NCBI GenBank assembly: GCA_963717135.1
Contig: CAVQVN010000009.1
Location: 496,001 to 560,000, forward strand
DNA: 64,000 nucleotides
Direction of reading: 5' to 3'
Source of the DNA: UBA4744 sp963717135
Lineage (GTDB): Bacteria; Actinomycetota; Acidimicrobiia; Spongiisociales; UBA4744
Part shown: positions 42,875 to 51,491 of the stretch, piece by piece
How positions within the stretch are numbered: position 1 is the first letter of the stretch
Layout of the letters: each line of letters begins with the position of its first letter
Made by a program: the position numbers and the translations under genes
The notes under the pieces: model-generated
What the model saw: only the letters and a program-made list of their open reading frames with translations
Databases searched by the model: none
Told to the model about the DNA's origin: nothing

Positions 42875-44479
42875 TCAGTCGAGCTTTACGATCACGCCCT
42901 CATGGGGTCGAAGTTCCAGCTGCGCCAGCGTCACCGGTCCCTCTCGATCGAGTTCGGTCGAGATCAACAAATATCCGGACCCAGAACCGCCGACCGATTC
43001 CACAGTTTGGCCTTCGCCGGTGAAGTTGAGTGCAACGGCCAAACGGGATTGACCGTTGACCCGGAGGTAGGCGAAGACCCCCCGTTCGGTCGGTAGTGTT
43101 TGGTACTCGCCCACCTGTAATGCCGGTTCCGCACGCCGCACAGCCAGCAGCCGCTTGTACAGGTTCAGGAGCGAACCTGATTCTGACAACAGGACCTCGA
43201 CATTTCGCGTTTCAGCGTCATCCGAAAGCGGCAACCAGGGTTCCACGCCCGGATTAGTGAAGCCCGCCTCGGGTGAACCGGACCATTGCATGGGTGTCCG
43301 GCAACCGTCACGACCCATTCCCGGGACGTTGCGGCCCCAGGGATCTTGCTGAAGCTCGGGAGGTATGTCCGCTTGGGCAAGACCAATCTCATCGCCGTAA
43401 TAGAGCGTTGGTGTGCCGCGCAATGTGAGTAGCAGCATGGCCGCAATCCTGATCTGGTCTTCCCCCAGGCGAGTGGCTATCCGGGTCTCATCGTGGTTTC
43501 CAAGCACATAGTTGGGCCAACCACCCGGCGGCACAGCCCTTTCAACATTGTTCACCAACCCCCGTATGTGCTTGGCCGCCCAGGGAGTCTGCAGAACGGC
43601 GAAGTTGTACGGCATGTGCAGCTCGTCGAGATTCCCGTAGTAGGAGGCCCAGGTCGGCCAGTCGTACTCGTGGATCTCCCCGACCGAGTAGCGGGGAGGC
43701 TGATATCCGTCCAGCACTGCTCGCACTTTGCGAAAGGCTTCGTGGACGTCTGGATGACCCCGGTCGTGGATATGGAGCTGGGTTGCGTAAAGCGCCATGG
43801 GGAAGTCCTCACTGAGCTCGGCGACCACCGGGTTGTCGCGCAGGCCGGGGTCCTTCAGGATGAGATGAGCCACGTCGATACGAAACCCGTCTACCCCGCG
43901 GTCCAGCCAGAACCGCAGTGTGTCGAGCATCGCCTCCTCCACCTCGGGGTTTCTCCAATTCAGATCCGGCTGCTCCTTCACAAATGAATGCAGGTAGTAC
44001 TGACCGGTTGCCTCGTCCCATTCCCAGGCTCCACCACCGAACGCTGCTCCCCAATTGTTGGGAGGCGAGCCGTCCGGTTTGGCATCCCTCCACACGTACC
44101 AATCACGCTTCGGATTGGTACGCGAAGATCGCGATTCGATGAACCACGGGTGCTGATCCGAGGTGTGGTTGGGGACCCAATCGATGATCACCTTGAGGTT
44201 CCGGCGATGCGCTCCGGCCAGCAGCAGGTCAAACGTGGCCAGGTCCCCGAACATCGGATGGACATCGCAGTAGTCCGAAACGTCGTAGCCGAAGTCTTTC
44301 ATCGGCGAGGGATAGAAAGGCGAGATCCAGATGGCGTCGATGCCGAGAACCTCAGATAGGTAGTCGAGCCGATCGATGATCCCCGGCAGGTCGCCGACAC
44401 CGTTGCCGGTGGTGTCCTGGAAGCTGCGGGGGTAGATCTGATAGATGACGGCGGTTTCCCACCAGGGCCGGTTATCCAT
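42875..44479 (-). CDS. GH13 alpha-glucosidase / oligo-1,6-glucosidase
   Basis: A 534-residue family 13 hydrolase that cleaves terminal alpha-glucosidic bonds. The four conserved regions are visible: DWVPNHTSD (region I), GFRIDVAHL (II, nucleophile Asp), SVGEIHEYD (III, acid Glu) and LGNHDETR (IV, Asp). The start VIYQIYPRSFQDTTGNGVGDL is typical of oligo-1,6-glucosidase and trehalose/sucrose-acting members. The protein has no signal peptide and would act in the cytoplasm on imported sugars. It is divergent from a small membrane protein, with a palindromic site between them, and near the SBP-containing regulator at 45144. Confidence 0.92.
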   Translation of the reverse strand: MDNRPWWETAVIYQIYPRSFQDTTGNGVGDLPGIIDRLDYLSEVLGIDAIWISPFYPSPMKDFGYDVSDYCDVHPMFGDLATFDLLLAGAHRRNLKVIIDWVPNHTSDQHPWFIESRSSRTNPKRDWYVWRDAKPDGSPPNNWGAAFGGGAWEWDEATGQYYLHSFVKEQPDLNWRNPEVEEAMLDTLRFWLDRGVDGFRIDVAHLILKDPGLRDNPVVAELSEDFPMALYATQLHIHDRGHPDVHEAFRKVRAVLDGYQPPRYSVGEIHEYDWPTWASYYGNLDELHMPYNFAVLQTPWAAKHIRGLVNNVERAVPPGGWPNYVLGNHDETRIATRLGEDQIRIAAMLLLTLRGTPTLYYGDEIGLAQADIPPELQQDPWGRNVPGMGRDGCRTPMQWSGSPEAGFTNPGVEPWLPLSDDAETRNVEVLLSESGSLLNLYKRLLAVRRAEPALQVGEYQTLPTERGVFAYLRVNGQSRLAVALNFTGEGQTVESVGGSGSGYLLISTELDREGPVTLAQLELRPHEGVIVKLD

Positions 44480-44519
44480 CCGGGCAGATTAGCCGGGGGC
44501 CCAGCCGCCTTCTGCCGGA

Positions 44520-44560
44520 CTGCAACCGGGTTGCAGCCGTTTCACAGGCGGCCTGCAACC
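44520..44560. promoter_or_regulatory. putative operator palindrome with a third half-site
   Basis: CTGCAACCGGGTTGCAG (44520-44536) is a perfect 17-bp palindrome; CTGCAACC recurs at 44553-44560. It lies in the divergent gap between the alpha-glucosidase and the small membrane protein, 40-80 bp from both starts. Confidence 0.45.
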
Positions 44561-44615
44561 ACCGGAATGCATCCTCAGACCGTTGGAAGACCACCAGAAG
44601 ACAAGGAGGTCGGAG

Positions 44616-45092
44616 ATGGCGGTCATCGAGAAGGAACGGGTCGAAGAGAGGTTGGAGACGATCGAGGCTCCGGCCCCGAAGAGGGGATCCGGAGTGGTCG
44701 TGACGGCGCTGGCCATCATCGCGCTGGCGGCGGTGGCCGCCACCGTGGTGTTCGTGTTCGCCGGAGGCGAAGCCGCCCCCCGAGCGGTGCAGGATCTCCG
44801 CAGCGAACAGCAGATCCTGGCCGATCTGGCCAATCGGGGCTATATACCCGCCGAGGCGGTCGATTGGAGGTTGCTGCGGACCGAGCAACTCGTCAATCAG
44901 GGCCAGATTCCCGCCCAGACGCTGGAGCCGCACCGGATTCCCGTGGAGCCCCTGTTCAGTGAGGCCGAGCTGGTGATGATCGAACTCGCCGAGTCCGGAC
45001 AGATACCGAGGGAGGCGGTGGACTGGAGTGACGTGGAACTCAAGAAGCTGGTGAACCAGGGACTGATCCCGCGGCAAGCACTGAACGACTGA
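44616..45092 (+). CDS. single-pass membrane protein with two SHOCT-like helical repeats
   Basis: A 158-residue protein. Residues ~1-25 are charged and cytoplasmic, a membrane helix follows (VVVTALAIIALAAVAATVVFVF), and the rest contains two ~40-residue repeats: ILADLANRGYIPAEAVDW..LLRTEQLVNQGQIPAQTL and VMIELAESGQIPREAVDW..ELKKLVNQGLIPRQAL. The pattern (Leu-rich helix, Gly-hydrophobic-Pro turn, helix) resembles SHOCT oligomerisation motifs. AGGAGG precedes the ATG by 6 bp. It lies between the alpha-glucosidase and the membrane regulator, so it may work with them, but this is inference. Confidence 0.75.
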   Translation: MAVIEKERVEERLETIEAPAPKRGSGVVVTALAIIALAAVAATVVFVFAGGEAAPRAVQDLRSEQQILADLANRGYIPAEAVDWRLLRTEQLVNQGQIPAQTLEPHRIPVEPLFSEAELVMIELAESGQIPREAVDWSDVELKKLVNQGLIPRQALND

Positions 45093-45112
45093 ACCGCAAC
45101 GATCGATCTCGA

Positions 45113-45141
45113 AGGGTCCCGGAGCCTGGCTCCGGGACCCT
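45113..45141. terminator. bidirectional hairpin between convergent genes
   Basis: AGGGTCCCGGAGC (45113-45125), loop CTG, GCTCCGGGACCCT (45129-45141): a 13-bp perfect stem in the 51-bp gap between the convergent membrane protein and regulator genes. No T-run. Confidence 0.7.
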
Positions 45142-45143
45142 CG

Positions 45144-48100
45144 CTAGTCATCCGGCCAGGCGGCGTCGAGCTCCTCCAGCAGCGCATCCAGATTGTCCGG
45201 ACCGTTCTCGATGTAGTCGACCATCGCCGCATAGAAGGACGCCTGTCCCACTTCGGGGGGCATCAGATCAGACCCATCGAAGCGAAAGGCATCGGCTTCC
45301 AGCGCATCTTGGACCGCCTCCGCCATCGGCCGCATCAACTCGTTGGGTTCACCGAACACCGTGTAGTTGTCGAGATCGAAGTCGCGGCGGGCTGAGATGA
45401 AACCTACCCACTGGTCGGCCCACACCCGACCGAAATCAGGCCCGAGCAGATAGCGGACGAGCTCGCGCACCTCGGGGCGGTCTGAGAACACCACGATCAT
45501 CGATCCGCCTCCGATGACCCCCGCCGATCCCCGCTCGGCGATGGTAGGAGTGGGGAAGACGCCCACCGTACCGTACGGCACGTCCTCGGCTCCGTAGGTT
45601 GGATAGTGGTAGAGCCAGCACTCCGGCGGATCCCAGGTCATATCGGTGAGGGCCGACCACGGGAACTGCTGCAGGGCACCCTCCCTCCCCCGGTACAGAT
45701 ACCCGGAGTGAAATAGGATCTCACCAAGCCGCTCGAAAGCGGTTTTGACCCGCGGATCACTGAAGGACACCCGGCCGTTCACCCAGTCGTCATAGACCTT
45801 CGGGCCGTCGGCTCCAATCAACAGATCCTCGATCCAATCAGTCGCCGGCCATCCGGTGTAGTCCCACCCGGCCTCGCCCCAGCACCACGGCGAATGGCCG
45901 TCGGCCAGCATCTGATCGCTGAGATCGAGGAGATCGGCCCAGGTTTGGGGGATCTGGTAGCCGGCCTCGCGGAACTCGGGTACCGGATACCAGATCAGGC
46001 TCTTGCTACTGAGGTGGGTCACCCCCGCGTAAAGACCCCCGTCGTCCGCCGGCCAGCTCCCGTCGCCACCAACCGTTCCCAGCGAGACTAGGTAGGGGCT
46101 GGATGCCCGTCTGAGCGCCTCCACATCCAGATAGCCACCCAGATCGATGAGGGCCCCGGCCTCGACCAGGACCGGCACCGTGCCGGGTTGTGCCAGCACC
46201 GCAATGTCGGGGAATTGCTTCGTCGCGAGGAAGTCCTCGAGTCCAGACTCGAGGTCGATGGGAGCCGACGGGATCACTTGAATTCCCGTCCTGTCCCGGA
46301 AAGCAGCCATTTCGCTCTGGAATCCGTAGTCGGCTTGCGGCGAGTGGATGGTGTGGAACCGGACCTGCGTTCCGGCCAGCGCGGCCGGCAGAAGGGGATC
46401 GGCTTCGGTCAGGGGGCCGGGCATCTGGGCGGGAAGCTGCGGGCAGTCCCCGCCAGTGAAGAACTCGGTGCATTCCTGGCCAGTCAATGAACGATCGACG
46501 CGCTGGAGGGCGATGCTCACCAGCTGATCGAGGGGAAGGATGAAGACACCCCGCCGTCCCGTCGGTGCGGTCGATACTGCCCTCGGCCCATCCGACAGCG
46601 GATAGGTGCCTCCGGTAGCCTGAAACGCCCAGTGCAGGGCCTCGACCGTCTCGCGGGGAACGGGTTCCCCCAACCGGCCGGTGATGTCGACGGCGTGGAG
46701 GGCCAGCAACATACTGAGCTGCGGGTCCTCCGCCAGGTTGGCGACCGACGCGTAGGACAGGCTTTGCGCGAGGGTGTGTGCCTCAGCCAGCAACGCCGCG
46801 TCTCTCTGCCGGTCGGCCTCGCGGCTGTGATTGGTGGCGACGACGGCGAGGGCGGCGGCCCCGAACGTGGCGAAGGCCAGCACGGCCACCAGGATGCGTA
46901 GTCGGGATACAGACCGGCGTTCGAGTTCGATCTCCCGCCTATGCCGGGCGGCTTCCGAGGCTTGTTCGTCAGCCCGTCGCTGCAGACTGGCCTCCAAGTA
47001 GGCCTGCTCGCCGGGAGTAAGTGCCAGGTCGGTCTCCTCGCTCCACTGTTCGAAAGAGGCCAGACGGGCTCCGGTCAGCAGGTAGTCGGAGTGCGAACCG
47101 GCCTTCTGCCACTCCCCGTACTCGGTGGCGAGGGTGCGATGCATCCGGAGCTGGTCTCTACTCTCATCGATCCAACCGGCCAGCCGCGGCCATTCTCCGA
47201 GCAGAGCCTCGTGGGCAAGCTCGACTGTGGCCCCACCGCCGTCGGGGTCGCGATCGAAGGTGAGCAGCCGGTGTGTTCCAAAGGCATCGAGCACTGCCCC
47301 CACCTTCCCCTGCCCTGGGACCAGCGCTTCGAGTTCCGACCTAGCCACCCGCCGGCGCGTGTCCTCGAAACCTTCCCCCAGGGTCACCAGCCGCAGGAAC
47401 ACCTGCCGGGCCGCAGCCTGCTGGGCGGCATCCAGCGATCGGAAGACCTCCTCCGCCCGGTTCCGCAGGGCGCCCTGGAGCCCCCCAAACGCTTGGTACC
47501 CGGCCAGGGTGAGCGTGTTCCCGGCCCGATGGTCGAACAATTCGGTCAAAGTGAACTGAAACAGCGGCAATGCCCCCGGTTGATTCACCACGTCGGCAAC
47601 CAATTCGGCGGCCAGATCCACTTCGAAGGCCGCCCCCACCCGGGCGGCCGGCCCAACGGCGGCCCGTTCCAGGGCACCCGGACCCAGGGGTCCGACCGTA
47701 ACCTGCCCGCTCTCCATCCAGGTCGTAAGATCCGGGTATTCGAGCGGACGGTCGTAGAAGTCTGCCCGCAGGGTCGCCACTACCCGGAAGCGACTGTGGG
47801 GATCCTCCAAGGCTTCAATCAGGTTGCGGATGAATCTCCGCCGGATCTGCTGGTCGCCGGTCAGCAGAAACAACTCTTCGAATTGATCGATGACCAGGAC
47901 CACCTCGGATCGATCATCGGTGGTGACACGTAACGCCGCTCTCAGCAAATCCAGATTGTCCCCCCGGAAATGTTCGTGCAGCGACTCGAGTTCCGGCCGG
48001 CATCCGTGGACCAGCGCTGCTTCCAGAGCCGCAAACGGATGGGCACCCGGCAGCATCGTCGCGTAGCACCACCGGTCGGCGCCGGGCAGAGCACCGGATT

Positions 48101-49055
48101 TCAGAGCAGGAAGCAGTCCGGCCCGCACCACACTGGACTTCCCGCTGCCGCTCGGCCCGACGACCATCAAGAACCGGTTCTCGCCCAGCCTGCCCAACAT
48201 CTCCTCCACCAGGTTCTCTCGGCCGTAGAAGTCGGAAGCGTCCGCCTCGCCGAAGGGACGCAACCCCTTATAAGGGTTCTCGACGACCGCAAGGGGCTCG
48301 ACCCGTGCCTGGCCCGGAGCTGCGAGACCGGGATCCTGATTGAGGATCTGGTCTTCCAGCAACTGCAGGCCGGGCGAAGGCTCGATCCCCAACTCCTCCG
48401 CCAGCACCCGGCGGGTTTCCTGATAGGCCCGCAACGCCTCGGCCTGCCGGCCCGACCGATACAGCGCCAGCATCAACTGTCCGCGCAGCCGCTCTCGCAA
48501 CGGATACCGGCTGATCAAAGACTCCAGTTCACCGATCAGGCTGCCGTGGCGACCCAACCGGAGGTCGGCCTCGATCCGGTCCTCCACTGCTGCCATGCGC
48601 TGTTCTTCCAGGTGAGCGATCGCCGGCCGCAACGAGTGCTCGTCTGAGAGGTCGGCCAAGGCGCCACCCCGCCACAAACCCAGGGCCTCCCGCAGCGAAG
48701 CCGAGGCCAGGTCGGGATCTGCGTCCATGGCGTCCCGGCCCCGCCGCACCAACATGTCGAAATGAGCGGAGTCGACATCGAGAGGGTCGGTACGCAAGAC
48801 GTAGCCGGGCGGGGAAGACTCGACGTGGCCGTCTCCCAGCATGCGCCGCAGACGAGAAACGTAGGTCTGCAGAGATTTGCGGGCTGTGGCGGGAGGATGA
48901 TCGCCCCACACGTCGTTGGTGAGCCGGTCGATGGAGACCACCTCACCCGCGTTGAGAAGCAGCACGGCCAGGACCATGCGTTGCCGGTGGCCACCCAGCC
49001 GAATCAACGATCCGCCGTCGGCAACCTCCAACGGGCCGAGCACCCGGAAGTCCAC
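45144..49055 (-). CDS. SARP/BTAD regulator fused to nSTAND NTPase, membrane helix and alpha-glucoside-binding domain
   Basis: A 1303-residue protein of four parts. Residues 1-95 are an OmpR-type winged helix (MDFRVLGPLEV, SLQTYVSRLRRMLG) and ~96-245 the BTAD (ALGLWRGGALADL). Residues 260-700 are an nSTAND NTPase: NPYKGLRPFGEADASDFYGRE, Walker A GPSGSGKS (300-307), Walker B VVLVIDQFEEL (385-395). A membrane helix spans ~717-741. Residues ~895-1303 read as a family-1 solute-binding protein of the alpha-glucoside (AglE-like) type: TWADLLDLSDQMLADG, ATDWIEDLLIGADG, DPRVKTAFERLGEI, PPECWL, SDRPEVRELVRYL. Such SARP-nSTAND proteins more often end in WD40 repeats. The layout implies cytoplasmic DNA binding and external sugar sensing. 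The alpha-glucosidase gene nearby is a likely target. Confidence 0.9.
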   Translation of the reverse strand: MDFRVLGPLEVADGGSLIRLGGHRQRMVLAVLLLNAGEVVSIDRLTNDVWGDHPPATARKSLQTYVSRLRRMLGDGHVESSPPGYVLRTDPLDVDSAHFDMLVRRGRDAMDADPDLASASLREALGLWRGGALADLSDEHSLRPAIAHLEEQRMAAVEDRIEADLRLGRHGSLIGELESLISRYPLRERLRGQLMLALYRSGRQAEALRAYQETRRVLAEELGIEPSPGLQLLEDQILNQDPGLAAPGQARVEPLAVVENPYKGLRPFGEADASDFYGRENLVEEMLGRLGENRFLMVVGPSGSGKSSVVRAGLLPALKSGALPGADRWCYATMLPGAHPFAALEAALVHGCRPELESLHEHFRGDNLDLLRAALRVTTDDRSEVVLVIDQFEELFLLTGDQQIRRRFIRNLIEALEDPHSRFRVVATLRADFYDRPLEYPDLTTWMESGQVTVGPLGPGALERAAVGPAARVGAAFEVDLAAELVADVVNQPGALPLFQFTLTELFDHRAGNTLTLAGYQAFGGLQGALRNRAEEVFRSLDAAQQAAARQVFLRLVTLGEGFEDTRRRVARSELEALVPGQGKVGAVLDAFGTHRLLTFDRDPDGGGATVELAHEALLGEWPRLAGWIDESRDQLRMHRTLATEYGEWQKAGSHSDYLLTGARLASFEQWSEETDLALTPGEQAYLEASLQRRADEQASEAARHRREIELERRSVSRLRILVAVLAFATFGAAALAVVATNHSREADRQRDAALLAEAHTLAQSLSYASVANLAEDPQLSMLLALHAVDITGRLGEPVPRETVEALHWAFQATGGTYPLSDGPRAVSTAPTGRRGVFILPLDQLVSIALQRVDRSLTGQECTEFFTGGDCPQLPAQMPGPLTEADPLLPAALAGTQVRFHTIHSPQADYGFQSEMAAFRDRTGIQVIPSAPIDLESGLEDFLATKQFPDIAVLAQPGTVPVLVEAGALIDLGGYLDVEALRRASSPYLVSLGTVGGDGSWPADDGGLYAGVTHLSSKSLIWYPVPEFREAGYQIPQTWADLLDLSDQMLADGHSPWCWGEAGWDYTGWPATDWIEDLLIGADGPKVYDDWVNGRVSFSDPRVKTAFERLGEILFHSGYLYRGREGALQQFPWSALTDMTWDPPECWLYHYPTYGAEDVPYGTVGVFPTPTIAERGSAGVIGGGSMIVVFSDRPEVRELVRYLLGPDFGRVWADQWVGFISARRDFDLDNYTVFGEPNELMRPMAEAVQDALEADAFRFDGSDLMPPEVGQASFYAAMVDYIENGPDNLDALLEELDAAWPDD

Positions 49056-49123
49056 GTTGTCAAGGTAACCCCGGACCCGGCCTCTGGTCTAGAGCCAATC
49101 GTCTCACTGAAAGCCCGTCCGGG

Positions 49124-49546
49124 TCAGTCGGCCCGTTCGGCAGCCTCTCTGAGCCCGTCGGCGAACTGTTCGAAGGAGGCGGTCAGGTCGGGCATCGACT
49201 TCCAGATCATCGACAGGAGCGGGCCGGTGAACTGCTCTCGCATGTCGAATCTCGTCGACGTCTCACTCTCGGATGTCAGCGTGAACGTCCGGACTCCCTT
49301 GAACAACCCCAGCGGCATGCCGCCGGTCCAGGTCATCCGGGAAGGCGGATCCAGGGTCACTTTCACCGGGAACGCCCGGCCGGGGCTGATCCGGGAGAAA
49401 ACCTTGATCTTGCTCCCCGGCGAAATGGTGCCTTCCACCCGCTCCACGCCGGAGTCCCATGCGGTGTAATGCGCCGCATCGGTCAGAATCGCCCAGATGG
49501 TGTCCGGTGTCGCGGCGATGGTCCGACTAGCTTCATAAGACTCCAT
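49124..49546 (-). CDS. SRPBCC family protein (polyketide cyclase / START-like)
   Basis: A 140-residue protein of the SRPBCC fold. ESYEASRTIAATPDTIWAIL is the typical first strand and helix, followed by YTAWDSGVERVEG and LTSESETSTRFDMREQFTG strands, and a long C-terminal helix (LTASFEQFADGLREAAE). Ligand unknown; a hydrophobic cavity is expected. ATG 49546 has a strong AGGAGGACGG site. It follows the fadD gene by 17 bp in the same direction, so a role in lipid handling is likely. Confidence 0.85.
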   Translation of the reverse strand: MESYEASRTIAATPDTIWAILTDAAHYTAWDSGVERVEGTISPGSKIKVFSRISPGRAFPVKVTLDPPSRMTWTGGMPLGLFKGVRTFTLTSESETSTRFDMREQFTGPLLSMIWKSMPDLTASFEQFADGLREAAERAD

Positions 49547-49563
49547 CCGTCCTCCTGATTGGC

Positions 49564-51405
49564 TCAGACATACAACGAATCGATGGCATCTGCGTATTTC
49601 TCGTGGATCACCCGTCGTTTCAGCTTCAGCGTCGGGGTGAGTTCGTCCGACTCGGGGGTCCACTCGTCCGGCAAGATAATGAACTTCTTCAATTGCTCCA
49701 CGCGGGCCACATCGTCGTTGGCCTCGTCGACGGCCTTCTGCACCTCGGCCCGCACTTCGGGCAATTGTGAAAACGAGGCCATGTCGTCGAACTTCAATCC
49801 TTGCCGCTCCGCCCACGGCGGCGCCATGTCGCCGTCCAGCACGATGAGGGCCGACAAAAACTTGCGGCGATCACCGATGACGCACACCTGCCCGATCAGC
49901 GGGTGGTTCTTGATCGCACCCTCGAGCTTGGTGGGAGCGATGTTCTTGCCCCCCGCGGTGATGATCAGCTCTTTCTTGCGATCGACAATCGAGACGAACC
50001 CGTCCTGGTCGATCTCGGCGATGTCGCCCGTCACCAACCAACCGTCGGAGAGGAAAGTCTCGGCAGTGTCCTCGGGCCGTTTGAAGTACCCGGCGGTCAC
50101 ATTCCCGCCCCGCATCATCAACTCACCGTCGTCGGCCAGCTTCACTTCGGTGCCCACCAGAGGCTTGCCGACCGTACCGATCTTGTTCGCACCGGGCAGG
50201 TTGGTAGTCCCGGGACCACTCAACTCGCTCATGCCCCACAACTCGAAGAGAGGGAGCCCGATCCCTTGAAAGAACACCAGCAGCTCAGGTGCGATAGGCG
50301 CGGCGGTCGAGATGGCAATGAACACTTCGCCCATCCCCAAGCCTTCCAGGATCTTGCTCAGCACGACCCGATCCAAGATTTGGTATTTCAGACCGGTCAG
50401 AAACGGCACCGGCTTGCCTGCCTGACGGAGTCCGACCACCTCCTCACCAGTCTTGATCGCAGTCATCGCCAGCGTCTTTTTCAAGCCTTCTTCGCTCTCG
50501 AGACGCGCCATCAACCCGGCCTGGAAACGCTCGTAGACCCTCGGCGCGGCCACAAACAACGTCGGCTTGGCCTCCTGCACGTATTCGAGCACCTGCGTCA
50601 TGTCGGGGCAGTACCAGACCTCACCGACATACCACATACCCAGATAGTGACTCGCCACTCGCTCGGCGATGTGAGCCAGCGGAAGGAAGGAAACGAGCCG
50701 GGGATGCTTGGGCAGATTGACGGTGCGCTCGGTCGACTCGACCGTCCACAGAACATTGTGATGCGTGATCACCACGCCTTTGGGCGTGCCGGTCGTTCCG
50801 GACGTATAGATCAGCGTGGCGATGTCGTTTGATTGGAGTTGGCCGGCCCGTTCGTCGACAACCCCCGGGTTGGCGATGAGCAATGCCCTCCCTCGCTCCG
50901 CCAGCTCGTCCCACGACAACACCCAATCGACGTCCTCGTAGTTCTCGGCACCCTCCATCAACACGACGTAATCGAGATTGGGCAACTGCGGCTTGGCTGC
51001 CTCCCAGCGCTTCATGTACTCCAGGTTCTCCAGCACCGCAACCCTCGCCCCGCAATGGCCGCCGATATAAGCAACCTGCGGAGCGGCCAGGGTCGAGTAG
51101 AGGGTCACCGGGGTAGCCGCGGCGTGCATCGCCCCGAGGTCGGCAATGACGTGTTCGGGCCGGTTGGCGGCCATCAGAGCCACGAAGTCCCCGCGGCCTA
51201 CCCCGAGCGAGATGAATCCGGCCGCAGTCTCTACCACCCGTTCCCGGTACTGAGCCCATGAGAGCTCTTTCCAGACACCGTCTTCACGCCAATGGATGGC
51301 CGGAACACCCGGGTGTTCCAAGGCGTTCCGAGCCAACACCTCGACAATGGTCCGCCCTGCAACCACTGAATCAATCTCGGCTCGAACTTCTTGTGCAGTC
51401 GCCAT
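49564..51405 (-). CDS. long-chain acyl-CoA ligase (FadD15-like), A
   Basis: A 613-residue AMP-forming ligase. The P-loop is LIYTSGTTGTPKG, followed by the FLPLAHIAERV block of FadD15-type enzymes, the adenylate-binding GMSELSG motif, and GWLVTGDIAEIDQDGFVSI plus DRKKELIITAGGKNI with the C-terminal catalytic Lys in KLKRR. It activates fatty acids to acyl-CoA. The 5' flank holds a heptamer array into which IS elements inserted. A second homologue starts at 57522; in the absence of the insertions the two would be about 150 bp apart. Confidence 0.93.
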   Translation of the reverse strand: MATAQEVRAEIDSVVAGRTIVEVLARNALEHPGVPAIHWREDGVWKELSWAQYRERVVETAAGFISLGVGRGDFVALMAANRPEHVIADLGAMHAAATPVTLYSTLAAPQVAYIGGHCGARVAVLENLEYMKRWEAAKPQLPNLDYVVLMEGAENYEDVDWVLSWDELAERGRALLIANPGVVDERAGQLQSNDIATLIYTSGTTGTPKGVVITHHNVLWTVESTERTVNLPKHPRLVSFLPLAHIAERVASHYLGMWYVGEVWYCPDMTQVLEYVQEAKPTLFVAAPRVYERFQAGLMARLESEEGLKKTLAMTAIKTGEEVVGLRQAGKPVPFLTGLKYQILDRVVLSKILEGLGMGEVFIAISTAAPIAPELLVFFQGIGLPLFELWGMSELSGPGTTNLPGANKIGTVGKPLVGTEVKLADDGELMMRGGNVTAGYFKRPEDTAETFLSDGWLVTGDIAEIDQDGFVSIVDRKKELIITAGGKNIAPTKLEGAIKNHPLIGQVCVIGDRRKFLSALIVLDGDMAPPWAERQGLKFDDMASFSQLPEVRAEVQKAVDEANDDVARVEQLKKFIILPDEWTPESDELTPTLKLKRRVIHEKYADAIDSLYV

Positions 51406-51465
51406 ATGAGTCCTCCCTCGACTTCGAGCAACTGTACCGAGCGGTGGAGAACTATGGCGGGAAGA

Positions 51466-51491
51466 AGTACCTAGTACCTAGTGGAGTACCG
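51466..51491. repeat. heptamer remnant (AGTACCT)2, left of the IS nest
   Basis: AGTACCT units at 51466 and 51473, then AGTGG and AGTACCG. Matching remnants lie at 52901-52907 (AGTACCT) and 55632-55638 (AGTACCC), on either side of the insertion elements. Confidence 0.7.
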
